A stretch of DNA of 64,000 nucleotides from Halopseudomonas salina (GCF_008641105.1 NZ_VTTI01000014.1:12053-76052), one strand, 5' to 3'; counted from the first letter of the stretch, positions 1 to 9,645 are shown. Notes: generated by a model not told the origin, from the sequence alone. Translations and numbers: made by a program.

Positions 1-1
1 A

Positions 2-316
2 TATCGTATGGGGTTCGGTTCGACTCGTGCAGAAGCGCGTCAACTGGTCTCGCACAAGGCAATCAGCGTCAATGGCAAAACCGTTAACATCGCTTCGTTC
101 CTGGTGTCCCCAGGCGACGTGGTTGCTGTTCGCGAAAAGGCCAAGAACCAGTTGCGTATCGGCGGTTCTCTGGAGCTCGCAGCGCAGCGCGGCCAATCCG
201 AGTGGTTGGAAGTAGATGCAGCGAAGAAGGAAGGTGTCTTTAAAAGCCTGCCCTCACGGAGTGATCTGTACGCCGACATCAACGAGAACTTGATCGTCGA
301 GCTTTACTCCAAGTAA
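2..316 (+). CDS. rpsD: 30S ribosomal protein S4, 3' part
   Basis: C-terminal half of ribosomal protein S4, a primary 16S rRNA binding protein of the small subunit that also autoregulates its own operon in enterics. The reading frame is open from base 2, so the start lies outside the window. The S4 RNA-binding domain is visible ([18 protein letters not shown], then the turn around VNGKTVN), and the protein ends with the usual [11 protein letters not shown]. It is followed 25 bases later by rpoA, the normal alpha-operon order. Only the truncation by the window edge is unusual. Confidence 0.97.
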   Translation, partial: YRMGFGSTRAEARQLVSHKAISVNGKTVNIASFLVSPGDVVAVREKAKNQLRIGGSLELAAQRGQSEWLEVDAAKKEGVFKSLPSRSDLYADINENLIVELYSK

Positions 317-341
317 GCGTCAGACAGCAAAAGGTGCCCCC

Positions 342-1343
342 ATGCAGAGTTCGGTTACCGAGTTTCTAACACCACGTCATATTGACGTACAGGAAACCTC
401 GCCCACGCGTGCCAAGATTACTCTTGAGCCGCTTGAGCGTGGTTTCGGCCATACCCTGGGCAATGCGCTTCGTCGTATTCTGCTCTCCTCCATGCCCGGT
501 TGTGCCGTGGTAGAGGCGGAAATCGACGGCGTTTTGCATGAGTACAGCGCCATCGAAGGCGTTCAGGAAGATGTCATCGAGATCCTGCTGAACCTGAAAG
601 GTCTGGCAGTCAAGATGCACGGCCGTGATCATGTGACCCTGACCCTGTCCAAAAAAGGACCGGGTCAGGTGACCGCAGCTGATATTCAGCTGGATCACGA
701 TGTCGAAATCATCAACCCAGACCACCTGATTGCTACCTTGTCCGACAATGGTTCGCTGAATCTTAAACTGACCGTGGCCCGTGGCCGTGGTTACGAGCCA
801 GCTGACGCACGTCAGACTGACGATGATGAAAGCCGTTCTATCGGCCGGTTGCAGCTTGACGCCACATATACCCCGGTTCGCCGTGTGGCCTATGTTGTTG
901 AAAGCGCCCGTGTCGAGCAGCGCACCAACCTGGACAAGCTGGTTATTGACCTGGAAACCAACGGAACGCTGGATGCTGAAGAAGCTATCCGCCGTGCTGC
1001 GACCATCCTGCAACAGCAGCTGGCCGCCTTCGTTGACCTGAAAGGTGAGAACGAGCCCGTTGTTGAGCAGCAGGAAGACGAGATTGATCCGATTCTGCTG
1101 CGTCCGGTTGATGACCTTGAGCTGACTGTACGTTCAGCCAACTGTCTGAAAGCCGAAAATATCTACTATATTGGCGATCTGATCCAGCGTACCGAAGTGG
1201 AACTGCTGAAGACCCCGAACCTGGGCAAGAAGTCCCTGACCGAGATCAAGGATGTTCTGGCCTCGCGTGGTCTGTCACTGGGTATGCGTCTGGACAACTG
1301 GCCGCCTGCAAGCTTGAAGAAGGACGACAAGGTTTCGGCCTGA
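342..1343 (+). CDS. rpoA: DNA-directed RNA polymerase subunit alpha
   Basis: Alpha subunit of RNA polymerase (333 residues, the normal length). The N-terminal dimerisation/assembly domain spans about residues 1-235 and includes the [23 protein letters not shown] signature region. A charged linker ([11 protein letters not shown]) leads to the C-terminal domain at about 245-325, with [12 protein letters not shown] and [14 protein letters not shown], the helix-hairpin-helix that contacts UP-element DNA and activators such as Vfr or ANR. The ATG follows an AGGTG ribosome binding site. It lies between rpsD and rplQ in the alpha operon. Confidence 0.98.
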   Translation: MQSSVTEFLTPRHIDVQETSPTRAKITLEPLERGFGHTLGNALRRILLSSMPGCAVVEAEIDGVLHEYSAIEGVQEDVIEILLNLKGLAVKMHGRDHVTLTLSKKGPGQVTAADIQLDHDVEIINPDHLIATLSDNGSLNLKLTVARGRGYEPADARQTDDDESRSIGRLQLDATYTPVRRVAYVVESARVEQRTNLDKLVIDLETNGTLDAEEAIRRAATILQQQLAAFVDLKGENEPVVEQQEDEIDPILLRPVDDLELTVRSANCLKAENIYYIGDLIQRTEVELLKTPNLGKKSLTEIKDVLASRGLSLGMRLDNWPPASLKKDDKVSA

Positions 1344-1369
1344 TCGTCCTGACACCGAGGAATTGAGAG

Positions 1370-1753
1370 ATGCGTCATCGTAAAAGTGGTCGTCACCTGA
1401 GTCGGACCAGCTCGCACCGTAATGCCATGTTCCAGAACATGGCGGTGTCGCTGTTCGAAAACGAACTGATCAAGACTACTCTGCCCAAGGCCAAGGAATT
1501 GCGCCGTGTTGCAGAGCCGCTGATCACCCTGGCGAAAGAAGATACTGTCGCCAATCGCCGTCTGGCATTTGACCGCACTCGCAGCAAAGAAGCTGTTGGT
1601 AAGCTGTTCAATGACCTGGGCAAGCGTTATGCCGAACGTCCCGGCGGTTATGTGCGTATTCTCAAGTGCGGTTTCCGCGCTGGTGATTCTGCGCCCATGG
1701 CTTACGTCGAGCTGGTCGATCGCCCTGACCTGGCTGCTGCCAGCGAAGAGTAA
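1370..1753 (+). CDS. rplQ: 50S ribosomal protein L17
   Basis: Large-subunit ribosomal protein L17 (127 residues, typical for pseudomonads). It starts [17 protein letters not shown], the family's diagnostic basic N-terminus, and contains the [18 protein letters not shown] segment. A strong GAGG site precedes the ATG, 26 bases after rpoA. It is the last gene of the alpha operon and is followed directly by a Rho-independent terminator. Confidence 0.98.
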   Translation: MRHRKSGRHLSRTSSHRNAMFQNMAVSLFENELIKTTLPKAKELRRVAEPLITLAKEDTVANRRLAFDRTRSKEAVGKLFNDLGKRYAERPGGYVRILKCGFRAGDSAPMAYVELVDRPDLAAASEE

Positions 1754-1768
1754 TAGCCAAGCGCTAGA

Positions 1769-1797
1769 AAAAACCGGACCTTGTGTCCGGTTTTTTT
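1769..1797 (+). terminator. Rho-independent terminator of the alpha operon
   Basis: CCGGAC and GTCCGG form a 6-bp GC stem around a 5-base loop, with A residues on the left and a run of seven or more T on the right. It begins 15 bases after the rplQ stop, the expected place for the end of rpsD-rpoA-rplQ. Confidence 0.93.
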
Positions 1798-1875
1798 GTG
1801 GCTGGTATTTGGGTATTCGGAGTCTTGTGTATTCAGAGAGATCGAACAGTTGGACTTGAGTTTGGTGCTAGCTGC

Positions 1876-1975
1876 GGAACCGTTAGCCCTTCCCATGACA
1901 CGCTACAAGCCGTCCCTGGGGCTCGTCGTCGCACGTCCCTGTGCTCCGACGGTCATGGGAAGGGCTGACGGTCCC
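1876..1975. repeat. Long imperfect palindromic element between rplQ and uvrA
   Basis: Two arms, 1879-1899 and 1952-1972, are inverted copies of each other with a single mismatch in 21 bases (core AGCCCTTCCCATGAC / GTCATGGGAAGGGCT). A few more paired bases lie outside. The roughly 52-base inner part holds two related CGTCCCTG blocks (CCGTCCCTGGGG and CACGTCCCTGTG). It is non-coding, lies after the operon terminator and downstream of the convergent uvrA, and resembles the intergenic palindromes that occur in many copies in marine gammaproteobacteria. Copy number cannot be judged from one window. It could instead be a structured RNA. Confidence 0.7.
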
Positions 1976-2042
1976 TCAGCAATCGAGCTTCCCGCAAGCC
2001 GCAACTTAAAGCCTCTTCGAGAGTAAGCGGTTTTTCCCAGGC

Positions 2043-4874
2043 TCAGCTATCCCGCTTCAGCAGCGGCCCAAGGAAGCTACCGGTATGCGAGTGCGCCATT
2101 GCAGCCACCTGCTCCGGTGTTCCCGTCGCAATGATCTTGCCACCACGTGAGCCCCCCTCTGGTCCCAGATCGACGATCCAGTCTGCAGTCTTGATCACAT
2201 CCAGATTGTGTTCGATCACCACCAGGGTATTGCCGTGATCGCGTAGGCGGTGCAGCACGTCCAGCAGTTGCTGAATGTCGGCAAAGTGCAGGCCGGTTGT
2301 CGGCTCGTCGAGGATATACAGGGTTTTGCCGGTATCACGCTTGGACAGCTCGCGGGCGAGCTTCACCCGCTGTGCTTCACCACCGGACAACGTGGTAGCG
2401 GACTGGCCCAGGCGAATGTAGGACAGGCCCACGTCAATCAAGGTCTGTAGCTTGCGGGCCAGGGCCGGGACGGCCTCGAAGAACTCGCGGGCTTCCTCGA
2501 TGGTGAACTCCAGTACTTCATGGATGTTCTTGCCCTTGTATTTGATCTCCAGCGTCTCGCGGTTGTAGCGCTTGCTCTTGCACACATCGCAGGGCACGTA
2601 GATGTCCGGCAGAAAGTGCATTTCCACTTTGATCAGGCCGTCGCCCTGACAGGCTTCGCAGCGACCGCCCTTGACGTTGAACGAGAACCGGCCGGCCTTG
2701 TAGCCACGCGAGCGGGCTTCCTGGGTGCCGGCGAACAGCTCGCGGATAGGGGTGAACAGGCCGGTGTAGGTAGCCGGGTTGGAGCGGGGAGTTCGGCCGA
2801 TCGGGCTCTGGTCGATATCCACTACCTTGTCCAGATGCTCCATCCCGTGGAAACTGTCGTAGGGCGCAGCCTCCAGGGTGGTGGCGCCATTGAGTTCGGT
2901 GGCGGTGATCGGGTGCAAGGTGTTGTTGATCAGGGTGGATTTGCCTGATCCTGATACGCCGGTGACACAGGTCATCAGGCCAGTCGGGATTTCCAGGGTA
3001 ACGTTCTGCAGGTTGTTCCCGCGAGCGCCCTTGAGCTGCAACCAGCCGTCTTTTTTCGGTACATGTCGTTTTGCTGGAACGGGGATCTTCACCTTGCCAG
3101 ACAGGTATTGTCCGGTGAGCGAATTGGGATTGTCCATGACCTCTTGGGGTGTGCCCTGGGCAACGATCTGGCCGCCGTGCACGCCGGCACCTGGGCCGAT
3201 ATCAACTACGTAGTCGGATTGGCGGATGGCGTCTTCGTCATGCTCTACGACGATTACCGTGTTACCGATATCGCGTAGATGCACGAGGGTGGAAAGCAGG
3301 CGCTCGTTGTCCCGTTGGTGCAGGCCGATGGAGGGCTCATCGAGAATGTACATGACGCCCACCAGTCCAGCGCCGATTTGGCTGGCCAAGCGAATACGCT
3401 GCGCTTCGCCACCGGAAAGTGTGTCGGCGCTACGATCCAGTGATAGGTAATCCAGGCCGACGTTGACCAGAAACATCAGGCGCGCGCGAATTTCCTTGAG
3501 GATCTTCTCGGCAATTTCACCGCGGCTGCCGTCAAGGCTGAGCTGACCGAAATACTCCGCTGCTTCTCCAACCGGCAGGGTCGTAACGCCCGGCAGGTTG
3601 CGTCCGTCGATGAACACATGCCTTGCCTCGCGACGCAGGCGCGCGCCGTGGCAGGCGGGGCAGGGCTGGGTGCTCAGGTACTTGGCCAGTTCTTCGCGTA
3701 CGCTCTGGGACTCGGTCTCGCGGTAGCGACGCTCCAGGTTGGGGACGATACCTTCGAACGGGTGTTCGCGTTTGACTATATCGCCACGGTCATTCAGATA
3801 ACGAAAGGAAACCTTGTCGGTGCCGGTGCCGTGCAGCACCAGTTTCTGGTGTTTTTCGCCGAGTTTGCCGAAGGGCTCCTCCAGTGATATGCCGAAGTGT
3901 TCCGCCAGGGAGCTGAGCATCTGGAAATAATAAACGTTGCGTCTGTCCCAACCGCGTATGGCGCCTTCGGCAAGGGTCAGTTCGCTGTTAACCAGTCGCT
4001 TGGCATCAAAGAACTGTTTCACCCCCAGGCCATCGCAGGTCGGGCAGGCGCCGGCGGGGTTGTTGAAAGAGAACAGGCGGGGCTCCAGTTCGCTGATGGA
4101 GTGTCCGCATTTAGGGCAGGCGAACTTGGCGCTAAAGGTGGTTTCCTGTCCTTCCTCGCCGTCCATTGGCGCGATGATGGCGATGCCGTCGGCCAGGTTC
4201 AAACAGGTCTCGAACGACTCGGCCAGGCGTAGCTGAAGATCTTCGCGGACTTTAAAACGGTCTACGACGACTTCGATGGTGTGCTTGCGGTTTTTCTCCA
4301 GCGCAGGTGCTTCATCCAGATCGTGGACGCGGCCGTTGATGCGCGCGCGAACAAATCCCTGTGCCCGAAGCTCGTCCAGTAAGGCCAGGTGCTCGCCCTT
4401 GCGTTCGCGCATAACCGGCGCGAGGAGCATCAATTTGGCGCCCTCAGGCATGGCCAGAACCTGATCGACCATCTGGCTGACAGTCTGTGCCGCCAACGGG
4501 AGGTCGTGGTCCGGACACCGAGGCTCACCGACGCGGGCAAACAGCAGGCGCAGGTAATCGTATATCTCGGTAATGGTGCCCACAGTTGAGCGTGGGTTGT
4601 GTGACGTTGATTTCTGTTCGATGGAAATGGCCGGCGAAAGCCCCTCGATGTGATCGACATCGGGTTTTTCCATCATCGACAGAAACTGACGAGCGTAGGC
4701 CGAGAGGGATTCAACGTAACGTCGCTGACCCTCGGCATACAGCGTGTCAAACGCGAGTGAAGACTTGCCCGAGCCCGATAGCCCGGTGATGACGATCAAC
4801 TTGTCACGCGGCAGATCAAGGTCAATGTTCTTCAGGTTGTGGGTGCGTGCCCCACGAATCAGGATGGTATCCAC
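2043..4874 (-). CDS. uvrA: Excinuclease ABC subunit A
   Basis: UvrA, the damage-recognising ATPase of nucleotide excision repair (943 residues, normal length). It has two ABC modules: Walker A GLSGSGKS near residue 31, a second GVSGSGKST near 640, and two LSGGEAQR signatures. Zinc-binding cysteine pairs are visible (CPKCGH...CPTC and CEACQGD...CDVC). I chose the GTG start ([17 protein letters not shown]) because family alignments begin there; the frame stays open for 21 codons upstream but that part looks unlike UvrA. It diverges from the MFS gene, a common Pseudomonas arrangement. I see no convincing LexA box upstream. Confidence 0.97.
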   Translation of the reverse strand: MDTILIRGARTHNLKNIDLDLPRDKLIVITGLSGSGKSSLAFDTLYAEGQRRYVESLSAYARQFLSMMEKPDVDHIEGLSPAISIEQKSTSHNPRSTVGTITEIYDYLRLLFARVGEPRCPDHDLPLAAQTVSQMVDQVLAMPEGAKLMLLAPVMRERKGEHLALLDELRAQGFVRARINGRVHDLDEAPALEKNRKHTIEVVVDRFKVREDLQLRLAESFETCLNLADGIAIIAPMDGEEGQETTFSAKFACPKCGHSISELEPRLFSFNNPAGACPTCDGLGVKQFFDAKRLVNSELTLAEGAIRGWDRRNVYYFQMLSSLAEHFGISLEEPFGKLGEKHQKLVLHGTGTDKVSFRYLNDRGDIVKREHPFEGIVPNLERRYRETESQSVREELAKYLSTQPCPACHGARLRREARHVFIDGRNLPGVTTLPVGEAAEYFGQLSLDGSRGEIAEKILKEIRARLMFLVNVGLDYLSLDRSADTLSGGEAQRIRLASQIGAGLVGVMYILDEPSIGLHQRDNERLLSTLVHLRDIGNTVIVVEHDEDAIRQSDYVVDIGPGAGVHGGQIVAQGTPQEVMDNPNSLTGQYLSGKVKIPVPAKRHVPKKDGWLQLKGARGNNLQNVTLEIPTGLMTCVTGVSGSGKSTLINNTLHPITATELNGATTLEAAPYDSFHGMEHLDKVVDIDQSPIGRTPRSNPATYTGLFTPIRELFAGTQEARSRGYKAGRFSFNVKGGRCEACQGDGLIKVEMHFLPDIYVPCDVCKSKRYNRETLEIKYKGKNIHEVLEFTIEEAREFFEAVPALARKLQTLIDVGLSYIRLGQSATTLSGGEAQRVKLARELSKRDTGKTLYILDEPTTGLHFADIQQLLDVLHRLRDHGNTLVVIEHNLDVIKTADWIVDLGPEGGSRGGKIIATGTPEQVAAMAHSHTGSFLGPLLKRDS

Positions 4875-5085
4875 AGTACATTTCCCCAACGACCAGCAAA
4901 GCCGGACAGTATACGTGCTCGGGGCTCTGAGCGGCAAAAACCCGGGGGGAAGTTCAGGTGCCGGCGGGGTGCTTTTGCAACTTCACGTGTCCATTACCGC
5001 AGGTAACCGACGCGCTGCCGTCCAGGGGTAAGCGTGATAGAATCCGGCCCCTTCATTTCAACCGTTTCATATAACAGGAATATCA

Positions 5086-6507
5086 ATGCATCAGTCCGAT
5101 CGCATGTCATCCAGCGAGCAGCGCGCAGCGAGTTCGCTGGCAGCCGTTTTTGCGTTTCGGATGCTCGGTCTGTTCATGGTTCTGCCTGTTTTGGCTACCT
5201 ATGGCGGCAGCCTGGCGGGAGCGACGCCTTTGCTGATCGGTGTAGCGATTGGCGCATATGGCTTAACTCAAGCATTTTTACAAATCCCGTTCGGAATGCT
5301 GTCTGATCGTATCGGGCGCAAACCGGTTATTGTCGGGGGCCTGATCCTATTTGCCCTGGGCGGCTTGCTCGCAGCCCAGGCTGACAGTATGCAGGGCATC
5401 ATTCTTGGCCGCATTGTGCAGGGTGCGGGCGCCATTGCCGCTGCTGTCATGGCGATGGTGGCGGATCTGACCAGGGAACAGCATCGCACCAAGGCAATGG
5501 CGATGATAGGCATGAGCATAGGCGTGTCCTTTGCTCTGGCAATGGTCGCAGGGCCGTTAATTGCCGCACGGACTGGCCTGGAAGGTGTCTTTTACGCAAC
5601 GGTGATTCTTGCACTGATCGGTATTGTACTGGTTATCTGGGTCGTACCGCCGGTTGCGCGCGCCGAGAGACACCGGGATGCGGGTGTGATTGCGGCCAGC
5701 TTCTGGCCCAGTCTGCGTAACCCGGAGTTACTGCGGCTGAACTACGGCATCGCGATGTTGCACGCGATTCTGATGGCCAGCTTTGTTGCTATTCCCCTGG
5801 CCTTGCAGGAGAACGCAGGACTGCCCCGTGACGATCATTGGTGGGTGTATTTCTGCGCGCTGCTGGTTTCATTTTTTGCAATGGTACCCTTTATCATTTT
5901 TGCCGAGCGTAAACGCCAGGTCAAAGCTGTGGTGCTTGGTGCGATCACTTTGCTTGTGCTGGTCCAGCCGTTGCTCTGGCTCAGTGCCAATTCGTTGCCG
6001 TGGCTGGTAACGGCCATCGTTCTGTTCTTTATCGGATTCAATCTTCTGGAAGCCACGTTACCTTCGCTGTTAAGCAAAATTGCGCCGGCAGGCGGCAAGG
6101 GAACGGCAATGGGAATCTATTCCACCAGCCAGTTCCTTGGCGCTGCGCTGGGCGGGGTACTCGGCGGTGCCGTATTCGGTGCTTATGGGCTGGGAGGGGT
6201 ATTTGCCTGCTGCGCCGCCCTCGGACTGTCCTGGTTGCTGATTGGTGTTAAGATGCGCCAACCAGCCTACGTGTCCAGTTTTCGTCTGCCGTTGCCCCAT
6301 GAGCTTGTTCGGGATGAGGCGTTGCTCCGGCGCATTCTTGCCGTACCGGGTGTTACGGAGGCGGTCATCGTGGCTGAAGAAGCAGCCGCTTATATCAAAG
6401 TCGATACGCAGGTGCTGGATCGTCAGGGGCTCGAACACGCGGTAGCCGCAGCGTGTAACCCGGACCCGGTATCGCCAGCCAGCATCACGCCGCACACAGG
6501 AGATTGA
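5086..6507 (+). CDS. YajR-type MFS transporter with C-terminal cytosolic domain
   Basis: Major facilitator superfamily proton-coupled exporter of the inner membrane (473 residues). It has twelve hydrophobic segments, motif A as LSDRIGRKP after TM2, and a motif-C-like stretch (SIGVSFALAMVAGP). After TM12 a soluble tail of about 75 residues (LPHELVRDEALLRRILAVPGVTEAVIV...) resembles the ferredoxin-like YAM domain of E. coli YajR. The substrate is unknown. The ATG has an AGGA site; a later in-frame ATG (5104) is possible. It is divergent from uvrA, with ssb 3 bases downstream, so the two are probably co-transcribed. Confidence 0.88.
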   Translation: MHQSDRMSSSEQRAASSLAAVFAFRMLGLFMVLPVLATYGGSLAGATPLLIGVAIGAYGLTQAFLQIPFGMLSDRIGRKPVIVGGLILFALGGLLAAQADSMQGIILGRIVQGAGAIAAAVMAMVADLTREQHRTKAMAMIGMSIGVSFALAMVAGPLIAARTGLEGVFYATVILALIGIVLVIWVVPPVARAERHRDAGVIAASFWPSLRNPELLRLNYGIAMLHAILMASFVAIPLALQENAGLPRDDHWWVYFCALLVSFFAMVPFIIFAERKRQVKAVVLGAITLLVLVQPLLWLSANSLPWLVTAIVLFFIGFNLLEATLPSLLSKIAPAGGKGTAMGIYSTSQFLGAALGGVLGGAVFGAYGLGGVFACCAALGLSWLLIGVKMRQPAYVSSFRLPLPHELVRDEALLRRILAVPGVTEAVIVAEEAAAYIKVDTQVLDRQGLEHAVAAACNPDPVSPASITPHTGD

Positions 6508-6510
6508 GAA

Positions 6511-7008
6511 ATGGCCAGAGGCGTCAACAAGGTAATTCTAATTGGTAACGTCGGGGGCGATCCCGAAGTACGTTATCTGCCCAATGGTAACGCCGTTGCC
6601 AACATTACCCTCGCTACCAGCGATAGCTGGAAGGACAAGCAAACCGGTCAGCAGCAGGAACGCACCGAGTGGCACCGAGTGGTGTTTTTTGGTCGTATCG
6701 CCGAGGTTGTGGGTGAGTATGTACGCAAGGGCTCGAAGATGTATATCGAAGGCCGTTTGCAGACCCGCGAGTGGGAAAAGGACGGTGTGAAGCGCTATAC
6801 CACCGAAATCGTTGTGGATATAGGCGGCCAGATGCAGTTGCTCGATGGCAAGCCCCAGGGCGGCGAGCAGGGTATGGCGCCACGTCCGCAGCAGCAGCGT
6901 CCGGCCCAACAGCCAGCCCAGAGACCGGCTCAACAGGCGCCGCAGCAATCCGCTCCGCAGCAGCCCGCGCCCGACTATGACAGCTTCGACGACGATATCC
7001 CGTTCTAG
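6511..7008 (+). CDS. ssb: Single-stranded DNA-binding protein
   Basis: SSB (165 residues), the homotetrameric OB-fold protein that coats single-stranded DNA in replication, recombination and repair. The OB fold spans about residues 1-110 ([21 protein letters not shown]...). A Gln/Pro/Ala-rich linker follows (repeated QQRPAQQ), then the acidic tip DDDIPF that recruits partner proteins. A GGAG site precedes the ATG. It lies next to uvrA and the MFS gene as in other pseudomonads. Confidence 0.98.
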   Translation: MARGVNKVILIGNVGGDPEVRYLPNGNAVANITLATSDSWKDKQTGQQQERTEWHRVVFFGRIAEVVGEYVRKGSKMYIEGRLQTREWEKDGVKRYTTEIVVDIGGQMQLLDGKPQGGEQGMAPRPQQQRPAQQPAQRPAQQAPQQSAPQQPAPDYDSFDDDIPF

Positions 7009-7046
7009 GTCATACCTTAGACTTGAATATAAAGTGCTAACCAGAG

Positions 7047-7065
7047 GCCCCCGACATTCGGGGGC
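7047..7065 (+). terminator. Probable terminator after ssb
   Basis: GCCCCC and GGGGGC pair around GACATTC, 39 bases after the ssb stop. The following bases (TTCGTGGTTCT) are only moderately T-rich, so it may be weak. The rest of the 213-base gap before the next gene shows no other clear signal. Confidence 0.6.
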
Positions 7066-7221
7066 TTCGTGGTTCTGGGTCAGATTGGCTCTTGCTCGTC
7101 GGCAGGTACACTGTGCTAACGTACTGCGCTTGCAGGCCGGCAGCCTCTGCTATCGGCGAACTGGACAGAGTATTTCCGGTTTGCTGTATGTGGCCAGAAA
7201 GACACTTTGTGAAGATTGACG

Positions 7222-7899
7222 ATGACTGAAATCTATTTTGTACGCCATGGCCAGGCCTCCTTTGGCTCCAGTAACTATGATCAGCTCTCGGAAAAGGGCC
7301 ATCAACAGGCCAGACTGCTGGGAACATATTTTCAGCAACGCGGTATGCATTTTGACCACGTGCTGATGGGCGACATGGTACGGCACCGGGAAACGGCTCA
7401 GGGTATTGCGCAGTCACTGCAACTTGACGAGTCTGCCTTTGAGATCTTCAGGGAGCTTAACGAGTTTGATTTTCATGCCATCCTGGCTGCTTACACCGCT
7501 CAGTTTCCTGATCAGGCGCTGCCTGATAAACCTGCTGTGGCTGATTTCTTCAAAAGGCTGCGGCAAGGCATCATGCTCTGGTCGCGCGGCGAGCTTGAGG
7601 GCGATTTGCCAGAAACCTGGACTGACTTTTCAGTGCGTGTTGAGCGCGTGAAGATGGACATCATGGCCCGCTGTACCGGCAAGCGAGTGCTTGCAGTCAG
7701 TTCGGGCGGCGCCATCGCAATGCTGGTCAGTCAGTTGCTCAGAGCTCCCAGTGAAACCATGATCGAGCTGAATTTGCAGACGCGTAATACAGCACTGATT
7801 CATTGCGTTTTCAACCAGCGCAACATGCGTCTGAGCAGCTTCAACAGTGTGCCTCATCTGGATGATCCGGCGCATCAGGCGCTGATAACTTACGCCTGA
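7222..7899 (+). CDS. Histidine phosphatase family protein, second catalytic His replaced
   Basis: Phosphoglycerate-mutase-like fold protein of 225 residues. The phosphorylated-histidine motif is present (FVRHGQASFG, His at about residue 9), followed by RHRETAQGI. At the place of the second catalytic histidine, where the family usually has SHGG or THGG, the sequence is AVSSGGAIAML, so that His is Ser. A branch of this superfamily with SGG in place of HGG exists, so this may be a distinct subgroup, not a dead enzyme. I chose the ATG at 7222 (MTEIYFVRHG) over the in-frame TTG six bases earlier. The substrate is unknown. Confidence 0.85.
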   Translation: MTEIYFVRHGQASFGSSNYDQLSEKGHQQARLLGTYFQQRGMHFDHVLMGDMVRHRETAQGIAQSLQLDESAFEIFRELNEFDFHAILAAYTAQFPDQALPDKPAVADFFKRLRQGIMLWSRGELEGDLPETWTDFSVRVERVKMDIMARCTGKRVLAVSSGGAIAMLVSQLLRAPSETMIELNLQTRNTALIHCVFNQRNMRLSSFNSVPHLDDPAHQALITYA

Positions 7900-7975
7900 T
7901 GCGCCCTTGCGGTAATCCAGGCGCGCGGTGAGGCCTCGGGGGCCTCATATAGCATTCAGAAAACAGGGTACAACC

Positions 7976-8863
7976 ATGCGGATGCGCATATTATTGCTGG
8001 AAGGGGACTCTTCACTGGGCCAGGCCCTGGTGCGCCTGGCAACTCAGGAAGGAATCGATATCCGGTCTGTGGACCGGCCGCGAGCGGGCTGGAAAAGCGA
8101 TCAGTTGCTTGATTGGTTTGATCAGTACCAGGCGGATGCGGTAGTCAATCTAGCCTACTTTCATGAGCAGTTTCAGCTTGGAATGGATGATCCGCTGCAA
8201 CTGACTGCACTGGATGAGTTCAATCGCAATCTCGTTGCACTATGTGCGAAAGATAATCGGTTGTTGGTCCAGCCATCGAGTGCGCGCGTGTTTGACGGCC
8301 TCAAGGCGACGCCTTACACGGAGAAAGACGAACGGTTGCCCGGGGACGGGTTGGGGCTGGTGCAAGGTGAGCTGGAGAAGCTGCTTGCCACGCATTGTTC
8401 CCGTTATGCGGTGTTGCGGTTCAGTTGGTTGCTCGATGCTTCGGCTGACGGCCAGCTCGCCAAGTTGCTTGAGCAATTACGAGGGCAGGATCCGGTCCTG
8501 CTGGCGGAAGAGTGGCGCGGTAACCCCACGCCGGTAGACGATGCCGCCCGTGTGTTGTTGGCCGTGCTCAAGCAGCTCGACTGCGAAGCGCCATTGCATG
8601 GCGTCTACCATTACGGCAGCACCGAGCCGTCAAGCTGGATCAGTTTTGCGAAAAGTCTCGCCCAGGAACTGATGGCGAACAACAGGCTGGATCGCGATCC
8701 GGTTATCCGCTCCATCCCCTTCGACAAGCAGACCGAAACGGGCTGGGAACCCCAGAACGCGGTCCTGACCAGCCGCCGTATCCTGATGGCGTTTGGCGTC
8801 AAGCCGCGGCCCTGGCGTGCGCAGCTGGGGCAACTACTGGACAGCATCGATACTCCGCAATAA
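7976..8863 (+). CDS. RmlD-like sugar nucleotide-binding / NAD-binding protein
   Basis: Short-chain dehydrogenase-like protein of 295 residues, closest in pattern to the RmlD (dTDP-4-dehydrorhamnose reductase) family. The N-terminal Rossmann strand is followed by a weakened glycine motif (LEGDSSLGQAL). Segments such as PSSARVFDGLKATPYTEKDE and GVYHYGSTEP align with RmlD. The YxxxK catalytic pair appears lost: the equivalent stretch reads DGLGLVQGELE, giving Leu and Gln. It lies outside any sugar-synthesis cluster. The ATG gives MRMRILLLEGD; an upstream in-frame start at 7928 is less likely. The function is unknown, and a non-catalytic binding role is possible. Confidence 0.8.
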   Translation: MRMRILLLEGDSSLGQALVRLATQEGIDIRSVDRPRAGWKSDQLLDWFDQYQADAVVNLAYFHEQFQLGMDDPLQLTALDEFNRNLVALCAKDNRLLVQPSSARVFDGLKATPYTEKDERLPGDGLGLVQGELEKLLATHCSRYAVLRFSWLLDASADGQLAKLLEQLRGQDPVLLAEEWRGNPTPVDDAARVLLAVLKQLDCEAPLHGVYHYGSTEPSSWISFAKSLAQELMANNRLDRDPVIRSIPFDKQTETGWEPQNAVLTSRRILMAFGVKPRPWRAQLGQLLDSIDTPQ

Positions 8864-8891
8864 AAAACGGCCGCATAGCGGCCGTTTTTTT
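8862..8891. terminator. Bidirectional terminator between the RmlD-like gene and ompW
   Basis: A perfect 13-bp stem (six A, then CGGCCGC, loop ATA, GCGGCCG, then T run) with A-tract on one side and T-tract on the other. It overlaps the stop codon of the plus-strand gene and sits 15 bases beyond the stop of the minus-strand ompW, so it can end both transcripts. Confidence 0.95.
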
Positions 8892-8906
8892 GCTCTGTCT
8901 GTCAGA

Positions 8907-9572
8907 TCAGAACTTGTAGCCAATGCTGGCCATGTAAACCATCGGATCAATTTCCACATCAACCTTGCTGGGTATGCCCGCAGTGCGGAAGTTGGCTGTG
9001 GTGTCGATGTCGGCGTACCAGACTGCGGCATTCAGATAAACCTGCTCAGTCAACTTATAGTCCATGCCTGCTTCCAGGGCGTAACCCCAAGAATCATCGA
9101 GATCCAGACTGGAAAAGCCCGCGCCCTCTGCGTTGCTGGACAGGTCTTCGCTGAAGAACATGGTGTAGTTCAGACCAGCACCAACATAGGGCTGCCAGGC
9201 GGAGCTTTTAGCCATTGGGAAATATTGCAGGGTTACTGTCGGTGGCAGGTGCTTGATGCTGGCAAAGCGGCCTGCGCCCTTGAGTTCGATGTCGTGGCTG
9301 AACGGCGTGGCCGCAAGCAGGCCGATACCAATATTGTCGGTCAGCATAAAGGTGCCGGTAATGCCGAGCTGGGTGTTGCTATCAACGCCGACTTCCAGGC
9401 CGGTGTTGGCGCCGCCAACGAATACATTACTGCTGCTTTCCTGAGGGTCAACAACCGCGGCGCCAACGCGCACGATGACATCACCTGCCTCATGAGCCTG
9501 AGCCACAGATGCGGCCAGCAGTGCGGGGGCGAGCAGGAGGCCGGCGGCCAGTTGAATAGTGAAACGTGACAT
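8907..9572 (-). CDS. ompW: OmpW/OprG family outer membrane protein
   Basis: Eight-stranded beta-barrel of the outer membrane (221 residues), a channel for small hydrophobic molecules in characterised members. A signal peptide runs MSRFTIQLAAGLLLAPALLAASVAQA with cleavage before HEAGD. The barrel follows (VRVGAAVVDPQESSSN..., LPPTVTLQYFP, YVGAGLNYTMFF) and ends with aromatic YKF, the expected C-terminal residue for BAM insertion. The chosen ATG follows GGGAGATTC; the open frame extends far upstream but without signal-peptide character. An ANR/FNR-type promoter lies directly upstream, consistent with oxygen regulation of OprG in P. aeruginosa and OmpW in E. coli. Confidence 0.93.
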   Translation of the reverse strand: MSRFTIQLAAGLLLAPALLAASVAQAHEAGDVIVRVGAAVVDPQESSSNVFVGGANTGLEVGVDSNTQLGITGTFMLTDNIGIGLLAATPFSHDIELKGAGRFASIKHLPPTVTLQYFPMAKSSAWQPYVGAGLNYTMFFSEDLSSNAEGAGFSSLDLDDSWGYALEAGMDYKLTEQVYLNAAVWYADIDTTANFRTAGIPSKVDVEIDPMVYMASIGYKF

Positions 9573-9603
9573 GATGAATCTCCCTTGCGTTTGGTATGGC
9601 GAG

Positions 9604-9645
9604 ACTTTAGGCGTTGTCAGACAGACAGATATTGATCTGGAGCAA
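9604..9645 (-). promoter_or_regulatory. Candidate ANR/FNR-dependent class II promoter of ompW
   Basis: TTGATCTGGAGCAA (9632-9645) matches the ANR/FNR consensus TTGAT-N4-ATCAA at 9 of 10 defined bases. On the minus strand TAAAGT (9604-9609) can serve as -10 hexamer. The centre-to-centre distance is 32 bases, which puts the box at -41.5, the class II activator position, with a start near 9597, 25 bases before the ompW ATG. Activation has not been shown here. Confidence 0.72.

Noticed and set aside
366..1013. Long minus-strand frame inside rpoA
   Set aside because: It is a shadow of the rpoA codon pattern with no family resemblance and no ribosome binding site.
1783..2026. Small frames over the palindromic element downstream of rplQ
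   Set aside because: They overlap the terminator and repeat, have no ribosome binding site and no recognisable protein sequence.
4875..4930. Possible LexA (SOS) box upstream of uvrA
   Set aside because: Only a half-like ACAGTATAC is present; there is no CTG-N10-CAG arrangement with an AT-rich core.
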